DNA of 64,000 nucleotides from Actinernus sp. WN-2022. Taxonomy: Eukaryota; Cnidaria; Anthozoa; Actiniaria; Actinernidae. The DNA lies in NCBI GenBank assembly GCA_030867875.1, contig JAOWCC010000237.1, forward strand, positions 8,367,713-8,431,712, given 5' to 3'. Under the pieces are notes generated by a model that worked only from the letters and a program-made list of their open reading frames with translations, was not told the DNA's origin and did not search any database. This document shows positions 43,839 to 55,299 of this stretch, piece after piece. The translations under genes were made by a program, and so were the position numbers. How positions within the stretch are numbered: the stretch's first letter is position 1; every line of letters begins with the position of its first letter.

Positions 43839-45422
43839 AGTCTATATCCATTGATATAGTAAGGTACCTCCTCTTCATCTCTAGGCCTAAGAAAGCATGC
43901 AGAATTTCAATGTCAGAGAACAAAGGCATTTTTTTAAGTCTCCAAGTAAAGCCACCAATTTGTAAATTAAAATATTAATGCTTAATTCAGACCACAAATT
44001 AATAATAAAACAGGGCCTCATAAATAGTTGAATGAGACTTACACGTACTTGACTTTTAAACTACCGTAATATTCCCTAATTCAAGCATTTTTAGAACTCA
44101 GATAAAATTTGATCTAAAATGTTCACATACATGTATATGTCAGTAATTATTATTATTACACTGTAAGCTCCCAAAAATGAATACATGTACAGTATGTACT
44201 GACATGCAGTAGAATAAGTAATGGCAATGGACAGGCAAAATTTATCAATTGCATGACACATTTTCCTTTTTGGTTTTGTCTTGGACAAAAGTCTTTTTTT
44301 TTTGTTCTAGTGTGGATAGGCTCATACTCTGAAGATACATGTACATTTTATACATATACCAAACTTGTTAATTTTAAGACAACATCACTTACTTAATCAG
44401 CTGCTGCACATGTGTCAACAAGTATTCCAGCACAGACTGGTTTTTTTTGAACTGGGGTTTGGGAATCAAAAGTCTTCCGGGCAATGCACATATCAATTGC
44501 ATCCATTATTTCCAGACACTTATTCTCACAACACCTCATCTTTTTCACTGAAACAAAACGAAATTAAACTATAGTCAGTTATATCCAATCATGTACAAGA
44601 GTGTTGTTACCCTGGTTACAAGAGGTTTATCACCTCCAGCCCTACACTAATTTTTCTTTCTCATTGCTTTGCTCCTTGCTGGGAAAAATTATATATAGAG
44701 AGATAATAAACCTCTGGAATCCAGTTCTAAAATTGCTTTTGCGAAATATACTTGAAAGTGAGCTACCTGTGGTACTACATGTATGTAAAAAAAAGGACAC
44801 TTAACGCTGGAGTGAGCCAACGTGAAGCCTTTGCGATGTTCGTACCCCGCAGTACATCTATCAAGTAAGTGTACTGTACTGCACATACTCAGTGTAACTT
44901 GCAGCCATGCTGTCCTCATCGATTCTTTGTCATGTTAAACACAACCAATGATCCACAAAGATCAGCAAGAATGCAACAAGTGAGGTTACTCAGCAAGCAC
45001 ATGGAATCCCCAACCTCCCACATAGCTTAATTATTTTGGGAAGACTGCTGGCCAGCATTGTCTTGTGGTTAACTTTGCCTAAATTCCATTCTATATGAAT
45101 ATATTCAAATGCACTCCACTAGATTACTTTTGTGAGACGGACTGCTATTGTGGTGCAATGTGCTGCCATGTAGTTTACAATCATGAGTGAAATTTATATT
45201 AGTACCTCAGAATATCTCACAGGCTGTTGTGTCGGGAGAAAATCCCCAACTCTTTCTCAAGATAACATGACAGGTTCTTAATTCATGTCCCACTCATACA
45301 GATTAGTAGAGGAAGGAGACCTCTTAATGCACTATATACATTGTATGTATTGATAATCAGTAGTGTAATTTTAGTAGTGTAATTAAAATAACACAAGTCT
45401 GCAGGACGAGTGCTATTTGTGG

Positions 45423-45699
45423 AATTTTCAAACATCACAAACACTATTAATCGTTAATTGAACATTGCACACTAATGATTACTGGTTAATAATGTAGATG
45501 CAGTAATGAAAATTTGATTTTGCATCGAATTAACTAGTTTTTGCATCAAATTAACTGTTTGCACTGCTGTTAGTGATTAACATGTCTATGCGTACTCAGC
45601 CAATCATAATTTAGTATTTTTGTATCCATATTATTAGTATTGGTAATCATTAATGTGCAAGTTCAATTAACAATTAATAGTGTGTGATGTTTGAAAATT
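45423..45699. repeat. MITE-like inverted repeat, 277 bp
   Basis: Left arm AATTTTCAAACATCACAAAC and ACTATTAATCGTTAATTGAA pair with the right arm ending GATGTTTGAAAATT; arms of about 60-70 bases with ~15% mismatch and no coding content. Confidence 0.7.
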
Positions 45700-47446
45700 C
45701 TAACAAAATAAACTTTACGAACTCAGCCCCAGTCCTTTTTTCAATTTGGCAGTGGTCAATTAAAAATGGTCACCATGCCAGTGTTTTCATCAGTTCATAG
45801 TTAATAGAGTAGAATGGTTAGGAAACCTGGCAAACTTCAAAAGGGCGCTGCTATTTATGTTGGAAGGGGGTAAGACAAAAGATTGTGTACAGACCTCCCT
45901 GAACGACTGAACTCACACATTTCTATTGGCTGATTGATTAACATGTTGGAATTTATATTGTGTTTTGTGCACGGTAGTGGTTGAAAAAAGCTAACAAAGA
46001 CATATATAACAAAGAAGGTCCCTGAGTTTTATAACCATTCCACTCTATTAACTATGATCAGTCTGAAGCAAGGTAAATTTAACTTTTTATGTTTTGATAT
46101 TTCTATTTCTATTTATTACTATAGACATGGCCACAGGGCAGGCTTAACTTACCTTCCTGGATAATTTCAATGTAAGTTCTCTTCTTTGTCAACAAGCTGA
46201 AATCACTGGTGTTTGTGTGTGAACTATCATCAGTCAATTCTGAAACAAACAATAAGCTCGATATAAAATACCTATTTATAGGAATCCATTTATAGATAGC
46301 CTGATTCCTTTCTAAAGTCACAAAGATTAATTCACACTTCAACTATTTGCACAAACCCATAGCCCAGAGGGCGATTAATGCAATAATTATGAACTGGAAA
46401 GAATCATCTTTATATAAATGGGGACAAATATTGGAAAATAATATTAATAATTATGATTTATAATATAGATACGATAGTACGCGCGCTCTAATTGGCTAAA
46501 AAGCCATGTTTTATCAGAGTATATAACATGGTTTGCCGTGTTTTGTTTGTTTTCAACTGGCAGTTTCCTTTCATCAAGCGCGTAAATCTATATTATAAAA
46601 CAGATAAAGAAGCCTTGAATCCATGTTTTATACTATCATAAAACACTCTGGTCATTTGAGAACACTTGAGAAATGTTGAAAGCACGCGCCTTCAGCTTGT
46701 GCTTTAACATTTCAATGCCCATCGTGTTTTATGATAGTATAAAACATGGCTAAGCCCGAGTAACTAAGGCTAAGGCTTCTTTATTTTGTTAAATACTCTT
46801 TGAAAAGCACACTGCTACAAAATTAATCCTAAATTGCACTCGAAATCATATGATCACCTTAGCTATTAACCATTGCAGGTTAGTATATAGGGAGAGGATG
46901 CACAGAGTTACAATTATTTCATTGAGTGTTGCATGATGAAATATCTTGAGACATGAGAATGAGACGGCTGAAATTCAGGCTATGTTATGTATTAATACAA
47001 AGAACAATATAATACCAGTTATCACGGCATTATGTTCCTTGCCACTTCAAAATCTTGCTGATAACGACAGTATAGTATATCCCATTGAATTGTAAACAAT
47101 ATAGAAATCTGGTTTGGCTCTTTTTACACCAAAAACTGTAGTATCCGCGTATATCCCTTTTCCCGTGAAATCGCCATGTTGTCCGATACCCCATAGTGCA
47201 CTGCGATCAACGGAACCACCCTTTGAACAACTGGATCCAGTCCTTTTACTAAACGCCTCTTAGTCCTTTTATTACATCCTTGCATGAACATTACGAAACA
47301 TTATGTATAAACACGGTTTTTTTACCGGCGGGTTTATAAAATCTGAACTGGTGTTTGAAAATTACTGGCTTCTTATAATATCTTGTCGGCGATTAATGAT
47401 TAGACGAACTTGTGTTACATAAAGCAATGAGATCATCTAGTTTGTC

Positions 47447-48708
47447 TCAGTAACCCGGGCGAGATATTGCCCTCTGATGCATTTCCCCTTTGCAATGACG
47501 TTCTAAGTCTTTCCTTGGAATGTAGCGTTTACAGTGTTCGCAAAATATGGGCCTACATTCAACCGTTTTGCGTTCGCGTACGTTTGCCTTTGTGAAAGGA
47601 GTGGATTTGTCGCTTAGAAGCTGTTCATCTATGTTCGGCCAAGACTTAAATTCTTTGACAAGCGGTCTGTACTTGTGGGATTTGTCCTCAACTTTTAGAA
47701 AAGGTGCCCGGAGGCTTCGCACGGTTATCTTGTGATGAGATGTCCCCCCACACACTGGCTTGGTTGGATTACGAGATGCACACCGCCGTAAGTCTCTTGT
47801 GTTACAACATCGGTAACATCGGAAACATCGAAAAAAGAGGCCACCTTCCCACCTCGCTTTTGAATTAAGTTTTCCAGTCTTTCGTTAGATACAGCAAAGA
47901 AAAATGTTCTTCGTGAAAGATCTGTCACTTTACCTTTAACGCTGGTGTCCACGTCCGCGTCCTGCATGTGGGAAGTGTTACCACTAACACTAGTAGTAGT
48001 AGTGGCACTGTCACACACGGCGTCTTCCTCGTTCGAGTTCGATGTAAAATACAATCGAGCCTTTTTTGCTGGCGTTGAGGCTGCTACAGGGGAGGAAAAT
48101 ACATGCTCCTCTAGATCACTAGGGCTCTTTATTGGCGTAAGTGGCGTTCCAGCTGTGCTTTCATCTGTGGAAATATTGCTTAGTACGTCTTCTTGTTCCT
48201 TCACAGACTCGCTGCCTACACTGTCATCTGTGCTAATGTCCATTAGAGTACAGCTCTTAACTGGAGAAGAAAACTCACTTGGAGCTCTTTCATCACCGGC
48301 TGTGAAAGTATCCAATATATCATCTTCTTGTGTCTTTGTAGAGAACGTCTGCACGCAGGCTAGTCTCTTTGTTGGTGAATATATCTGCTCAGTTAACGGA
48401 GAAGCCGGCAACTCGCTGGCAAAGCTGCTTTCGTCTGTAGTAATATCGGAATACTGATTGTCGGGTGAAGCCAGGGACGTAAAGCTATAATCTTGTCTCT
48501 TTGTTGGTGAACACATCTGCTTTCTGAATGTAGAACCCAACTCGCTGGCGCAGCTACTTTCATCTGTAGTAATATATTTCAACTCTTCGGCAATATGCTG
48601 ATTTTCAGGTGTGAAGAATGAGGCCAGGGACGTAAAGCTATAATCCTTATCGCTCTGAGAAGTTTCTAAGTCTTCAGCTTCATTCGTAATTGTGACTTTC
48701 GGGATCAT
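47447..48708 (-). pseudogene. DBF4-like protein (BRCT-like, motif M, zinc finger), frameshifted
   Basis: DBF4 is the regulatory subunit of the CDC7 kinase that fires replication origins. The 327-aa frame starting at 48708 has a Ser/Thr/acid-rich N-terminal half with repeats of ITTDESSFASEL, SPTKR and YSFTSLAS, then a BRCT-like motif N region (TFFFAVSNERLENLIQKRGG, VASFFDVSDVTDVVT). The 102-aa frame 47755-47447 has motif M (RAPFLKVEDKSHKYRPLVKE) and the C-terminal zinc finger (CEHCKRYIPRKDLERHCKGE plus MH: C-C-H-H). The frames differ by one base at a run of six G near 47749, so it is either a one-base deletion or an assembly error. The gene name is withheld because orthology is not proven. Confidence 0.65.
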
Positions 48709-50023
48709 GCAGTTTTGATAATCAAGACTGCGGCTTCAGCGCGCAGAGGCTTACGGCATGTTGCTCGCGGCACAGTGCCAGATTCCTGAACCGGAAATTC
48801 ATGTGAACGAACAATGTGAACAACGCGTGACACTTTCGGGCTTACTGGAAATACCCATAAATTAAAAAAAAAAGGAATTTATACCGCTTTTATAAGTATA
48901 AAGTCAACAAATTCTCACCTGAAAAGTTTCATCGAAAATGTTAAGCATAGTCCTCTCTTGCTCTTGACATAGTAGATTGCCAAACAAATAAGTTTTTGAA
49001 ACGTTTCTTGTTCTAACTACAAAATTACCTGTTATATTATTAACCAGATCACCGAACTTTTTTGACGTATGCCCAACGTATCCTGCTGGTAGGTCAGTCT
49101 GCGGGCTTGAGAAAATTACCGAAAAAGTTGAAAAGAGATGTTCCACATCTTAATATTGCCATTACAGGTGCGACGTTTACAGCTATAAAGCCCCGTTTTC
49201 GTTTACCGTAGGCTGGCAAAGTTTGTTAATTTTTTAAATATTATTTTGGATCAGTTCGCTTTTCAATTCTTTGAAGGAAAACGTCAATCAAAATGAAATA
49301 AGATATTGGAGCGTGAATCCACAGTGCTCCTTCGAGTTCCTTTGGCCTTTGGCGAAAACGTATCTGCGGCGCACCTCTGCTTGGATCCTGGCCTATTTGC
49401 AAACGTTTTATTTTGCTTTGTAATAATTGCTCAGTACGAATACATATCCTTTTTGCGGTGTTGTTGACTTGCAAGGGGCTTTGTTTCAATAACTTGCGAA
49501 CCATTTCCGCTACACGGCTTCTCAGAAACTATGGGGCAAGCCGTTAATTTCATCCCACCGACGGTCTTGTCATTTTCACCGGCTATTATTTACAATAACA
49601 TTATTTTGCGTTTTAAACTTTTATTATTATAAACTCAAATTCCCGAAAAAAAATGGAAGATAAAAATGTTCCATACCACGTTTCTGTTTGAGTAGTTTTT
49701 GATAGCCGGGAACTTGACGCGCGTATCGATCATTTTACGTGGAATTTTAACTGCTGTTTAAACTTATAAATTCGGCAAAGTTTAGAATGCTCGTAATGAT
49801 GACTAAGTCGATTAAGAGGACGAGCGAGTAGCAGCTCACGTTTCGAGCGCTAGCCCTTCGTCAGAGCAAAAGAGAAAAAAGTTTAGAATGCATTGGTTAA
49901 CCGGCAACTGCCAGTAATACCAGTAAATCAAACATTCCCACGGCTTTATTCTGACCGTTCTCTGATCTACTTCCTACTTCGTATTCAAAGTGAGCAATAA
50001 ACCTTGAAAAGATTATAATCCGA
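48709..50023. other. Unresolved flank; possible small exons and common invertebrate repeat
   Basis: Minus-strand frames at 48919-49146 (ends ETFQ at a GTGAGA donor) and 49241-49504 (VRKLLKQSPLQVNNTAKRIC) may be exons of unknown genes; no family is recognised. At 49820-49860 the words AGCTCACGTTTCGAGCGCTA and GCCCTTCGTCAGAGC belong to a repeat type common in invertebrate genomes. Confidence 0.3.
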
Positions 50024-50479
50024 TTAAACTGACAGCAACAGCGGAAATACCACTCGATGCGCAATATCTATGTCTTGAAGACTTACGTGGGCTCCTATTT
50101 TGGTAAATATCTTTACACATAGGGAAGCTGAAGTTAGGGCGGATTCTTGCTCATTGGTCTCTGGTACGCCAACTATTTTGATGTTATAGCGATTATCTAT
50201 CATTTCGGAGATGGCATCTGTTTTCTCGATTATATTAAGCAACCTTTTCTTCAGTTCACTTAATTCAGTGCGAGCTGAATCTTGCAGTGATTTTAGGTCG
50301 TCGTATTTTCCACTTAGGAAACCAATACCTTCCTCTTCATCATTCGAGTTGGTTGAGGTTCTGGTCTCCGCGGCTTGATCAAGTACTCTTTTTAAGTTTT
50401 TAAACTCTTGTGAGAGCGAGTTCAACTGCTCCCTCAGTTCTTCGTTTTCCTTTTTTAGAGTTTGGTAGTTATTAACCAT
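50024..50479 (-). pseudogene. LINE ORF1 (L1-like) fragment
   Basis: 151 aa: a coiled coil (KKENEELREQLNSLSQEFKN) and the start of an RRM-like part (NRYNIKIVGVPETNEQES, VKIFTKIGAHVSLQDIDIAH). It breaks off after HRV, where ORF1 proteins normally go on for another ~100 residues. The leader starts at the edge of the insertion (50566), consistent with a 5'-complete LINE whose body was later separated. Confidence 0.65.
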
Positions 50480-50566
50480 GTTTAAGTTGAATTAGACGAA
50501 TATAAGTCAATTTTACCGGAGCAAGTTAATTTGCCGCCATCTTGTTCACGCTCCAAAGCTCGCTTC

Positions 50567-53252
50567 TTCATCAGAAGACCTTGTTGTATAGTGATAGTGC
50601 TTCTTTCAGGCCAATATGCCTTCAGTGCAGAACAGACTTTAGTTTTGTCTGGCCATTCTCCTTGGCTAAACTCATTTAGCTTTTGGCAAACTTGATCTTC
50701 ATCCTGGTATGAGCGTATCTGTTGTAGCCTCTTCTGTAGCTGGCAAGCTTTCGATTACTGACGATACATACAGATTGAGATCCTCTGTGAGTTGACGGTC
50801 TTGTTTGGTTAAGGGACCAGATAGTGGAGCTCTAGAGAGTGTGTCGGCAGTAACGAGGTCTTTCCCTGGGATGTGTCTTATGGTGTACGAGTAGCGCATC
50901 AATCTCATCCTGAATCGTTGAATCCTTGGTGGGACGAGCGGCTTTGTGGTCTGTCTCAATAAAGATGTATTTGCCAATGATATAGTTGCTGAACTTTTCG
51001 CAGGCCCATGTTGTAGCTAGCGCTTCTTTCTCTATTTGAGCATATCTTTGCTCAGAGCTTGTCATGGAACGTGATGCATATGCTGCTGGTTTCATAGTTC
51101 CATCAGACTGTTTCTGCATGAGTACTGCGCCAAGTCCATAAGATGTTGCATCAGCAGAGATGGTGGTTTCTCTAGTTGTATCATAATAGGCAAGGGTGGG
51201 GTGCTGCTTAGCTCGCTTTTCAAGTCATCAAACGCCTTCTGTTGCTGTATTCCCCATGTGAAGTCGTTTTTCTTGTTAAGGAGATCTCTCATTGGTTTCG
51301 TTTTCTCTGCAAGGTGTGGGACGAACTTTGCCTGTTGGTTTACCATCCCGAGAAATCTACGCACATCAATTACTCTGGTGGGTGCTGGCATCTCTTTTAT
51401 GGCTTCAACTTTCTCAGCATCAGACATAATTCCATCCCCATTTATGATGTAACCAGCAAACTTTACTTCGGGCTTCGAGAAGCCACACTTGTCTGCATTG
51501 AGTGTTATTCCTGCACCTTCAAGATGTCGTAGAGTCGCGTGTAGTCCTGGATTTTCCATGGATGAGTATGTCGTCAATCAGTGAAACAATTCCCTCGACA
51601 CCCTCAAGTACATGTTGCATTTTCATCTCAAAATGTTCTGGAGCTGTCTTAATGCCGAAAGGCATTCGATTGAAGCAATATCTCCCAAAGGCGTCAGGTG
51701 TCAGTTTCTGTTGCCAGAATCCAGAATTAGCGTCAACTTTGCTAAAGAATTTGGAGTCCCCAATCTGTCCAAGGAGATCATCGATTTTCGGTAAGGGGTA
51801 GGGTTCCCTTAAAACGTTGTCATTCAGCTTTGTGAGATCAACACAAATTCTTACTCTGCCGTCAGGTTTTGGGACAACAACCATCCCTGAGCACCACTCC
51901 GTTGGGACGCTTTCCGGTACCTTTGTAATAACTTCTAGGCTTTCCATTCGAGCTAGTTCCTCCTTAACTTTCCCCATAAGTGGTAAGGCAACACGTCGTG
52001 GCGTAGTTAGAGCGAACGGTTTAGCTCCCGGCACACGTTTAATGGAAAATTCGCCGTCCATTGTGCCTAGACCGCTGAACAATTTGGGGTATTTTTCCTT
52101 TATTTCCTCTCCGTATGTCACGCTTCCGGTTTGCGTGACATTGTTGATCTTTTTGATCTTTTTGAGAAGATCGAATTTCTCTATTGTTGGCCGTCCAAGA
52201 AGCGGTTCCTTGAGGTTCTTCACGACATACACTTCATCTTTTATCGTTGTCTTGTTGCTTTCAAACATTGTCATCAAACGTCCTACGACGTTCAGTTCGG
52301 TTTGTCCCGGTCCAAAGAGTTTTTTCGTTGTTTTAGTAATGTTATTCAATCCGCTTTGATTGTAAACAGATGTCGGAATGACTGTCACGTCCGCTCCCGT
52401 GTCAATTTTAAACTCCACCATTGTTTGTCCAATCTTTACAAAGAGTTTCCACTTCTGATTGGAGTCATCGGAGTTTACACTTCCAAGGAAGGCTTCAGAG
52501 TACTCTTCTTCTTGGTCGTCTTCGACGTAATTGACTGACGAACTTCTACAAACTGATCTAAAGTGACCTTTCTGTTGACATTTGAAACACGTGGCGTTTC
52601 TCGCCGGGCATTCCTGGCGTCTGTGGAATTTTCCACCACAGTTAAAGCATTTCCTCTCTGTATCTAGTGTTGTACCTGGTTTCGGTTTTCTCCTTGTTGG
52701 ATCGTCCTGTTTTACAAAGGAGATCTTAGCTTCTTCATTGTCCCCTTTCAAGATTTCTTGATGTTCCTTGATCATTTCAGATGCCTTTACCTGCTTGATA
52801 GCCTTATCGAGATCGAGTTTCTCGTCTTGCATTAATTTACGTGAAAGGTCATTATTGCGAATTCCAACTACAATCCGATCGCGGATCAGTTCGTTTGTTA
52901 GTTCTCCAAAGTTGCAGGTCTGGGCCAATTTAAACAAGTCATCAATGAAATCGATCACTGGCCCATTCTCTCGTTGTACTCTCCGGTTGAATCGCGCCCT
53001 CTCGAAGATCGTGTTTCTTCTTCCAATGAAATGCTGATTGAATCGCTCTACAATCTTCTTAAAGGTCTACTCGTCCTCGTCAGTCGTAGGAACGTGGAAA
53101 CTTTCCAGTGTTTCATGGGCATTTCCACCGGTGCCAGACTTCGATACAAGATCTGATGCGATGCTGTAGCAACAAAAGCGGTCTACCCATTTTTTCCAAT
53201 CCTCTGGTTTCTTTGAATCTAGCTTTTCGGGAATCGGTATTTGTGAAGTCAT
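50567..53252 (-). pseudogene. Gypsy gag-pol: gag, protease, RT, RNase H (broken)
   Basis: Starts MTSQIPIPEKLDSKKPEDWK at 53252 with a stop near 53067, then the 479-aa frame 52958-51519: capsid-like helices, two CCHC knuckles (CFNCGGKFHRRQEC, CFKCQQKGHFRSVC), protease DTGADVTVIP, RT (RICVDLTKLNDNVLREPYPL, MPFGIKTAPEHFE, and SLIDDILIHG where YxDD is LIDD). The RT thumb at 51092-51577 and RNase H (ASRSMTSSEQRYAQIEKEAL, FIETDHKA) at 50699-51119 are out of frame with each other. Pol stops at the insertion after QQGLLMK. Confidence 0.85.
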
Positions 53253-53275
53253 TTCGCTATCCTAAATAGTAAGAA

Positions 53276-53290
53276 CCACTTCTGACACCA
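53276..53290 (-). promoter_or_regulatory. Gypsy primer-binding site
   Basis: TGGTGTCAGAAGTGG directly follows the 5' LTR on the minus strand, a primer-binding motif typical of Gypsy elements. Confidence 0.7.
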
Positions 53291-53434
53291 TGTAGGGTTT
53301 TCCAAGAGTCTTAACTAGAGTATTAAAACTACCAGGCACTGTGAGTCTTCGAGTCCATTTCTATATTTAATGCCACTCCCTTTCCTCCTACAGAATATCC
53401 TATTACACTGATGTCATTATGCTAGGTAACCACA
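53291..53434 (-). repeat. Gypsy 5' LTR
   Basis: 144 bp, one indel and a few changes from the LTR at 28755-28897; same TG...CA ends. Confidence 0.8.
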
Positions 53435-54420
53435 CAGTATTATATATTGGTAACTAAGTATTATATCGATAACTAAGTAGTATACATGTATATGGTAACT
53501 AAGTATTATATATCGATAACTGAGTATTATATATGACAAAGAAGTATTATCGAAGTAATCGGCATGCCATAGAGTGCTGGGTGGATAACATTGTGGTACT
53601 GCTTTGTTTTGCTGATAGAGCCACCATTTGCCAGAAATTATGCATGATCTTCCCTTAATTCCTGCAAAGTCGTCTCAGGAGAATCATTTGCTAACTCAGC
53701 TTGGGTCAGCAAACACCAAAGGTAGAAGTAACGTCCTGTAAACAATATGAAAAACTTGTGATATAATCGACGTGAACATGAGTGAAATATCAGCTACATC
53801 ATAGGCTACAGTGGGAATTAGGATTGATTCTGTTTTACCACTCGAAGGTGGACCGATAACCTCAACAGGTTACAGCCCCTCTATCGAGGTCTATGAGAGC
53901 CTACGATTTATTGTCCTTATCCGAGAAGGTTTAGCCATATGCAGTTCGAACACAAAGGCAGCACCTTAATTCTACTCGTTATTTTATTACCATTTTCATT
54001 GACGGAAAGTTTCAAGTCTCATTTGAACAATTGCATTCAGCTGACCATTAATAAAACACGTACCACCTAGATTTCATTAAGTCTGGTAGGCGGTATGCCT
54101 TTGAAAGCTTCATACTGTATGAAAGCAGACCTCACATTATTTTGACTGATGATTAACTAAATGAAATTTTCAAAACGTGACTTGAAACTTCCAGGGTCGC
54201 ACGTCAATGAAAACGGTAATAATACCCTGAGTGCTGGTGCGGCCAGAATCGACCCAGTCTTTTTCTTATGCGGTCATGGGTCAGGAAAGGTCAAATTTTC
54301 ATCATTTCAAACAAGCATAGAACATAGAGTATTCTCTGTTAGCCAAACATGTCTTCACAGAAGTACTCAAAACCTTTCAAAGATTCATATGTATAAAAAT
54401 TACAAATGTGGTTAGGGGCA
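53435..54420. repeat. Interspersed repeat, right copy (inverted partner at 27555-28190)
   Basis: Complement of block A at 53435-53585 and of block B at 53915-54360. Ends in a terminal segment (TACAAATGTGGTTAGGGGCA, CTTTAA) resembling the ends of the MITE at 30114. It borders the truncated alpha-kinase gene, suggesting that it inserted there. Confidence 0.6.
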
Positions 54421-55099
54421 CTTTAAGTCCTTTGAAGCAATTTCAGGGTCCAACAAGAAGTGACCACTGCCCTGCATATCAACCACCATAAACCCATTGT
54501 TTGAATGCTCGTAGCAATAGTGAGCTAGGTTTTCGGCTTTTTTTCTGACTTCCGAGTCAATGGCACAGGTGATGCCATTGTTGTTAAGGTATTTAGGAAA
54601 GTCCTCTTCAATAAACTCCTCAACAGTGACGTATTCTTCATACCATAAAAATAGTTTTGAACGTTAAAGTTTGTCCATAAATTTCCAGATTATCGTCATT
54701 GATAAGATCTCTTTCCAACATCCCAGCAAAATTATTTGATAGCATGTGCATTTGAACAACATTTTTTGTATGTTGCTTGACAGTCTAGTTTGTATGCTTG
54801 ATTACGTTTAACTTCTTGACAACCCATGCATGATCATTGAATCCCGGAGTGTTACTACTGGCTTTGAATGCTTCTCGAAACCCCCCTTTCCCAAAAGGCT
54901 CCTTCTGCACCACAAACTCTACTGTTACGGGATGACACGACTGTGCCACTTGGCTGATATCAAAAGTGAACAGGTCAATGTTCTCTGACAACCTTTCATT
55001 GATTACTATCCCTAGTTTAAGCATCTCTAGCACAGATAAACTTTTGGGATAAGTTTTACTTTGGCTTGGGCCCTTGGTTGACTGTAATGAATTTGGCAC
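54421..55099 (-). pseudogene. Alpha-kinase domain pseudogene
   Basis: Minus-strand sequence shows the atypical alpha-kinase (MHCK/EF2K) fold in order: VVQKEPFGKGGFREAFKASS (Gly-rich N-lobe), HAWVVKKL (Lys), TKNVVQMHMLSNNFA, YEEYVTVEEFIEEDFPKYLN, AHYCYEHSNNGFMVVDMQGS (catalytic DxQG) and LLDPEIASKD. A TAG stop after IKHTN at about 54790 and a frameshift near 54650 break it. The C-terminal zinc motif is lost at the repeat border. Upstream sequence (55100-55300) may be its N-terminal linker. Confidence 0.75.
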
Positions 55100-55299
55100 G
55101 AACCTTGTTTTCGGCCTAGTTTGGTAATCCGCGCTGTCGTCGCAGCATCGCCGGCATCCGGTTGAGGCCGAGGCTGGTCGGGAATCTGTTCCAAATACGT
55201 GTATGGCGGGCCCTGTTCACCGGCCAAGACGTCGCATTCCATTTTTTTTTTAATTATTGAAGCAAAATACCTATTGCATGCGGTCTTGATGTTCTTCAA

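Larger units (their letters stand above)
39024..46240 (-). pseudogene. Multi-exon DDE-transposase-like gene, disrupted
   Basis: Minus-strand exons with AG/GT borders: 46153-46240; 44393-44547 (ENKCLEIMDAIDMCIARKTF); one exon made of 43839-43886 plus 41845-42084 (YYINGYR then SAYTAEPGIRRGTFDEIF); 41071-41244 (MPDCAGVHLPCYLDPTKLYS); 40528-40649 (FTKCDYCTQLNEERHKAMDK); 39024-39414 (FMCISQDSMDQAKL, YRHDSNLTINIL, YQLDNCWRENKN). The last exon has an RNase-H-fold look with Asp in SQDSMD and QLDNC, as in a widespread invertebrate family I take to be transposase-derived (DUF7869-like; inference). Defects: a TAG stop after KPVCYS at 41119, a frameshift at an A8 run at about 44460, and the TIR element 42094-43829 inside an exon. 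Confidence 0.6.
30077..50566. other. Nested insertion block inside the Gypsy pol gene
   Basis: This 20.5-kb block is flanked by TTCAT copies. Its right edge looks like the 5' end of a minus-strand LINE (leader plus ORF1 at 50024-50479). Its left edge has an AATAGACAATA tandem tail like a LINE 3' end. LINE ORF2 pieces lie near the left side. The middle (35.8-49.5 kb) holds a satellite and genes not related to a LINE, so several insertions or a rearrangement must have occurred. Confidence 0.55.
28755..53434 (-). mobile_element. Gypsy LTR retrotransposon, split by ~20.5 kb of insertions
   Basis: LTRs of 143-144 bp at 28755-28897 and 53291-53434 are nearly identical. On the minus strand the 5' LTR is followed by a primer-binding-like site (53276-53290), then gag-pol (53252-50567). 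Pol breaks off at 50567 and resumes at 30076 with the integrase, ending before a polypurine tract (28898-28912) and the 3' LTR. The interruption is flanked by TTCAT on both sides (30072-30076 and 50567-50571). No 5-bp duplication flanks the outer LTRs, so the ends have been rearranged or decayed. Confidence 0.75.

Noticed and set aside
46470..46770. Palindromic words around ATGTTTTATACTATCATAAAAC
   Set aside because: Short and imperfect; no defined ends or duplication, so not called as an element.
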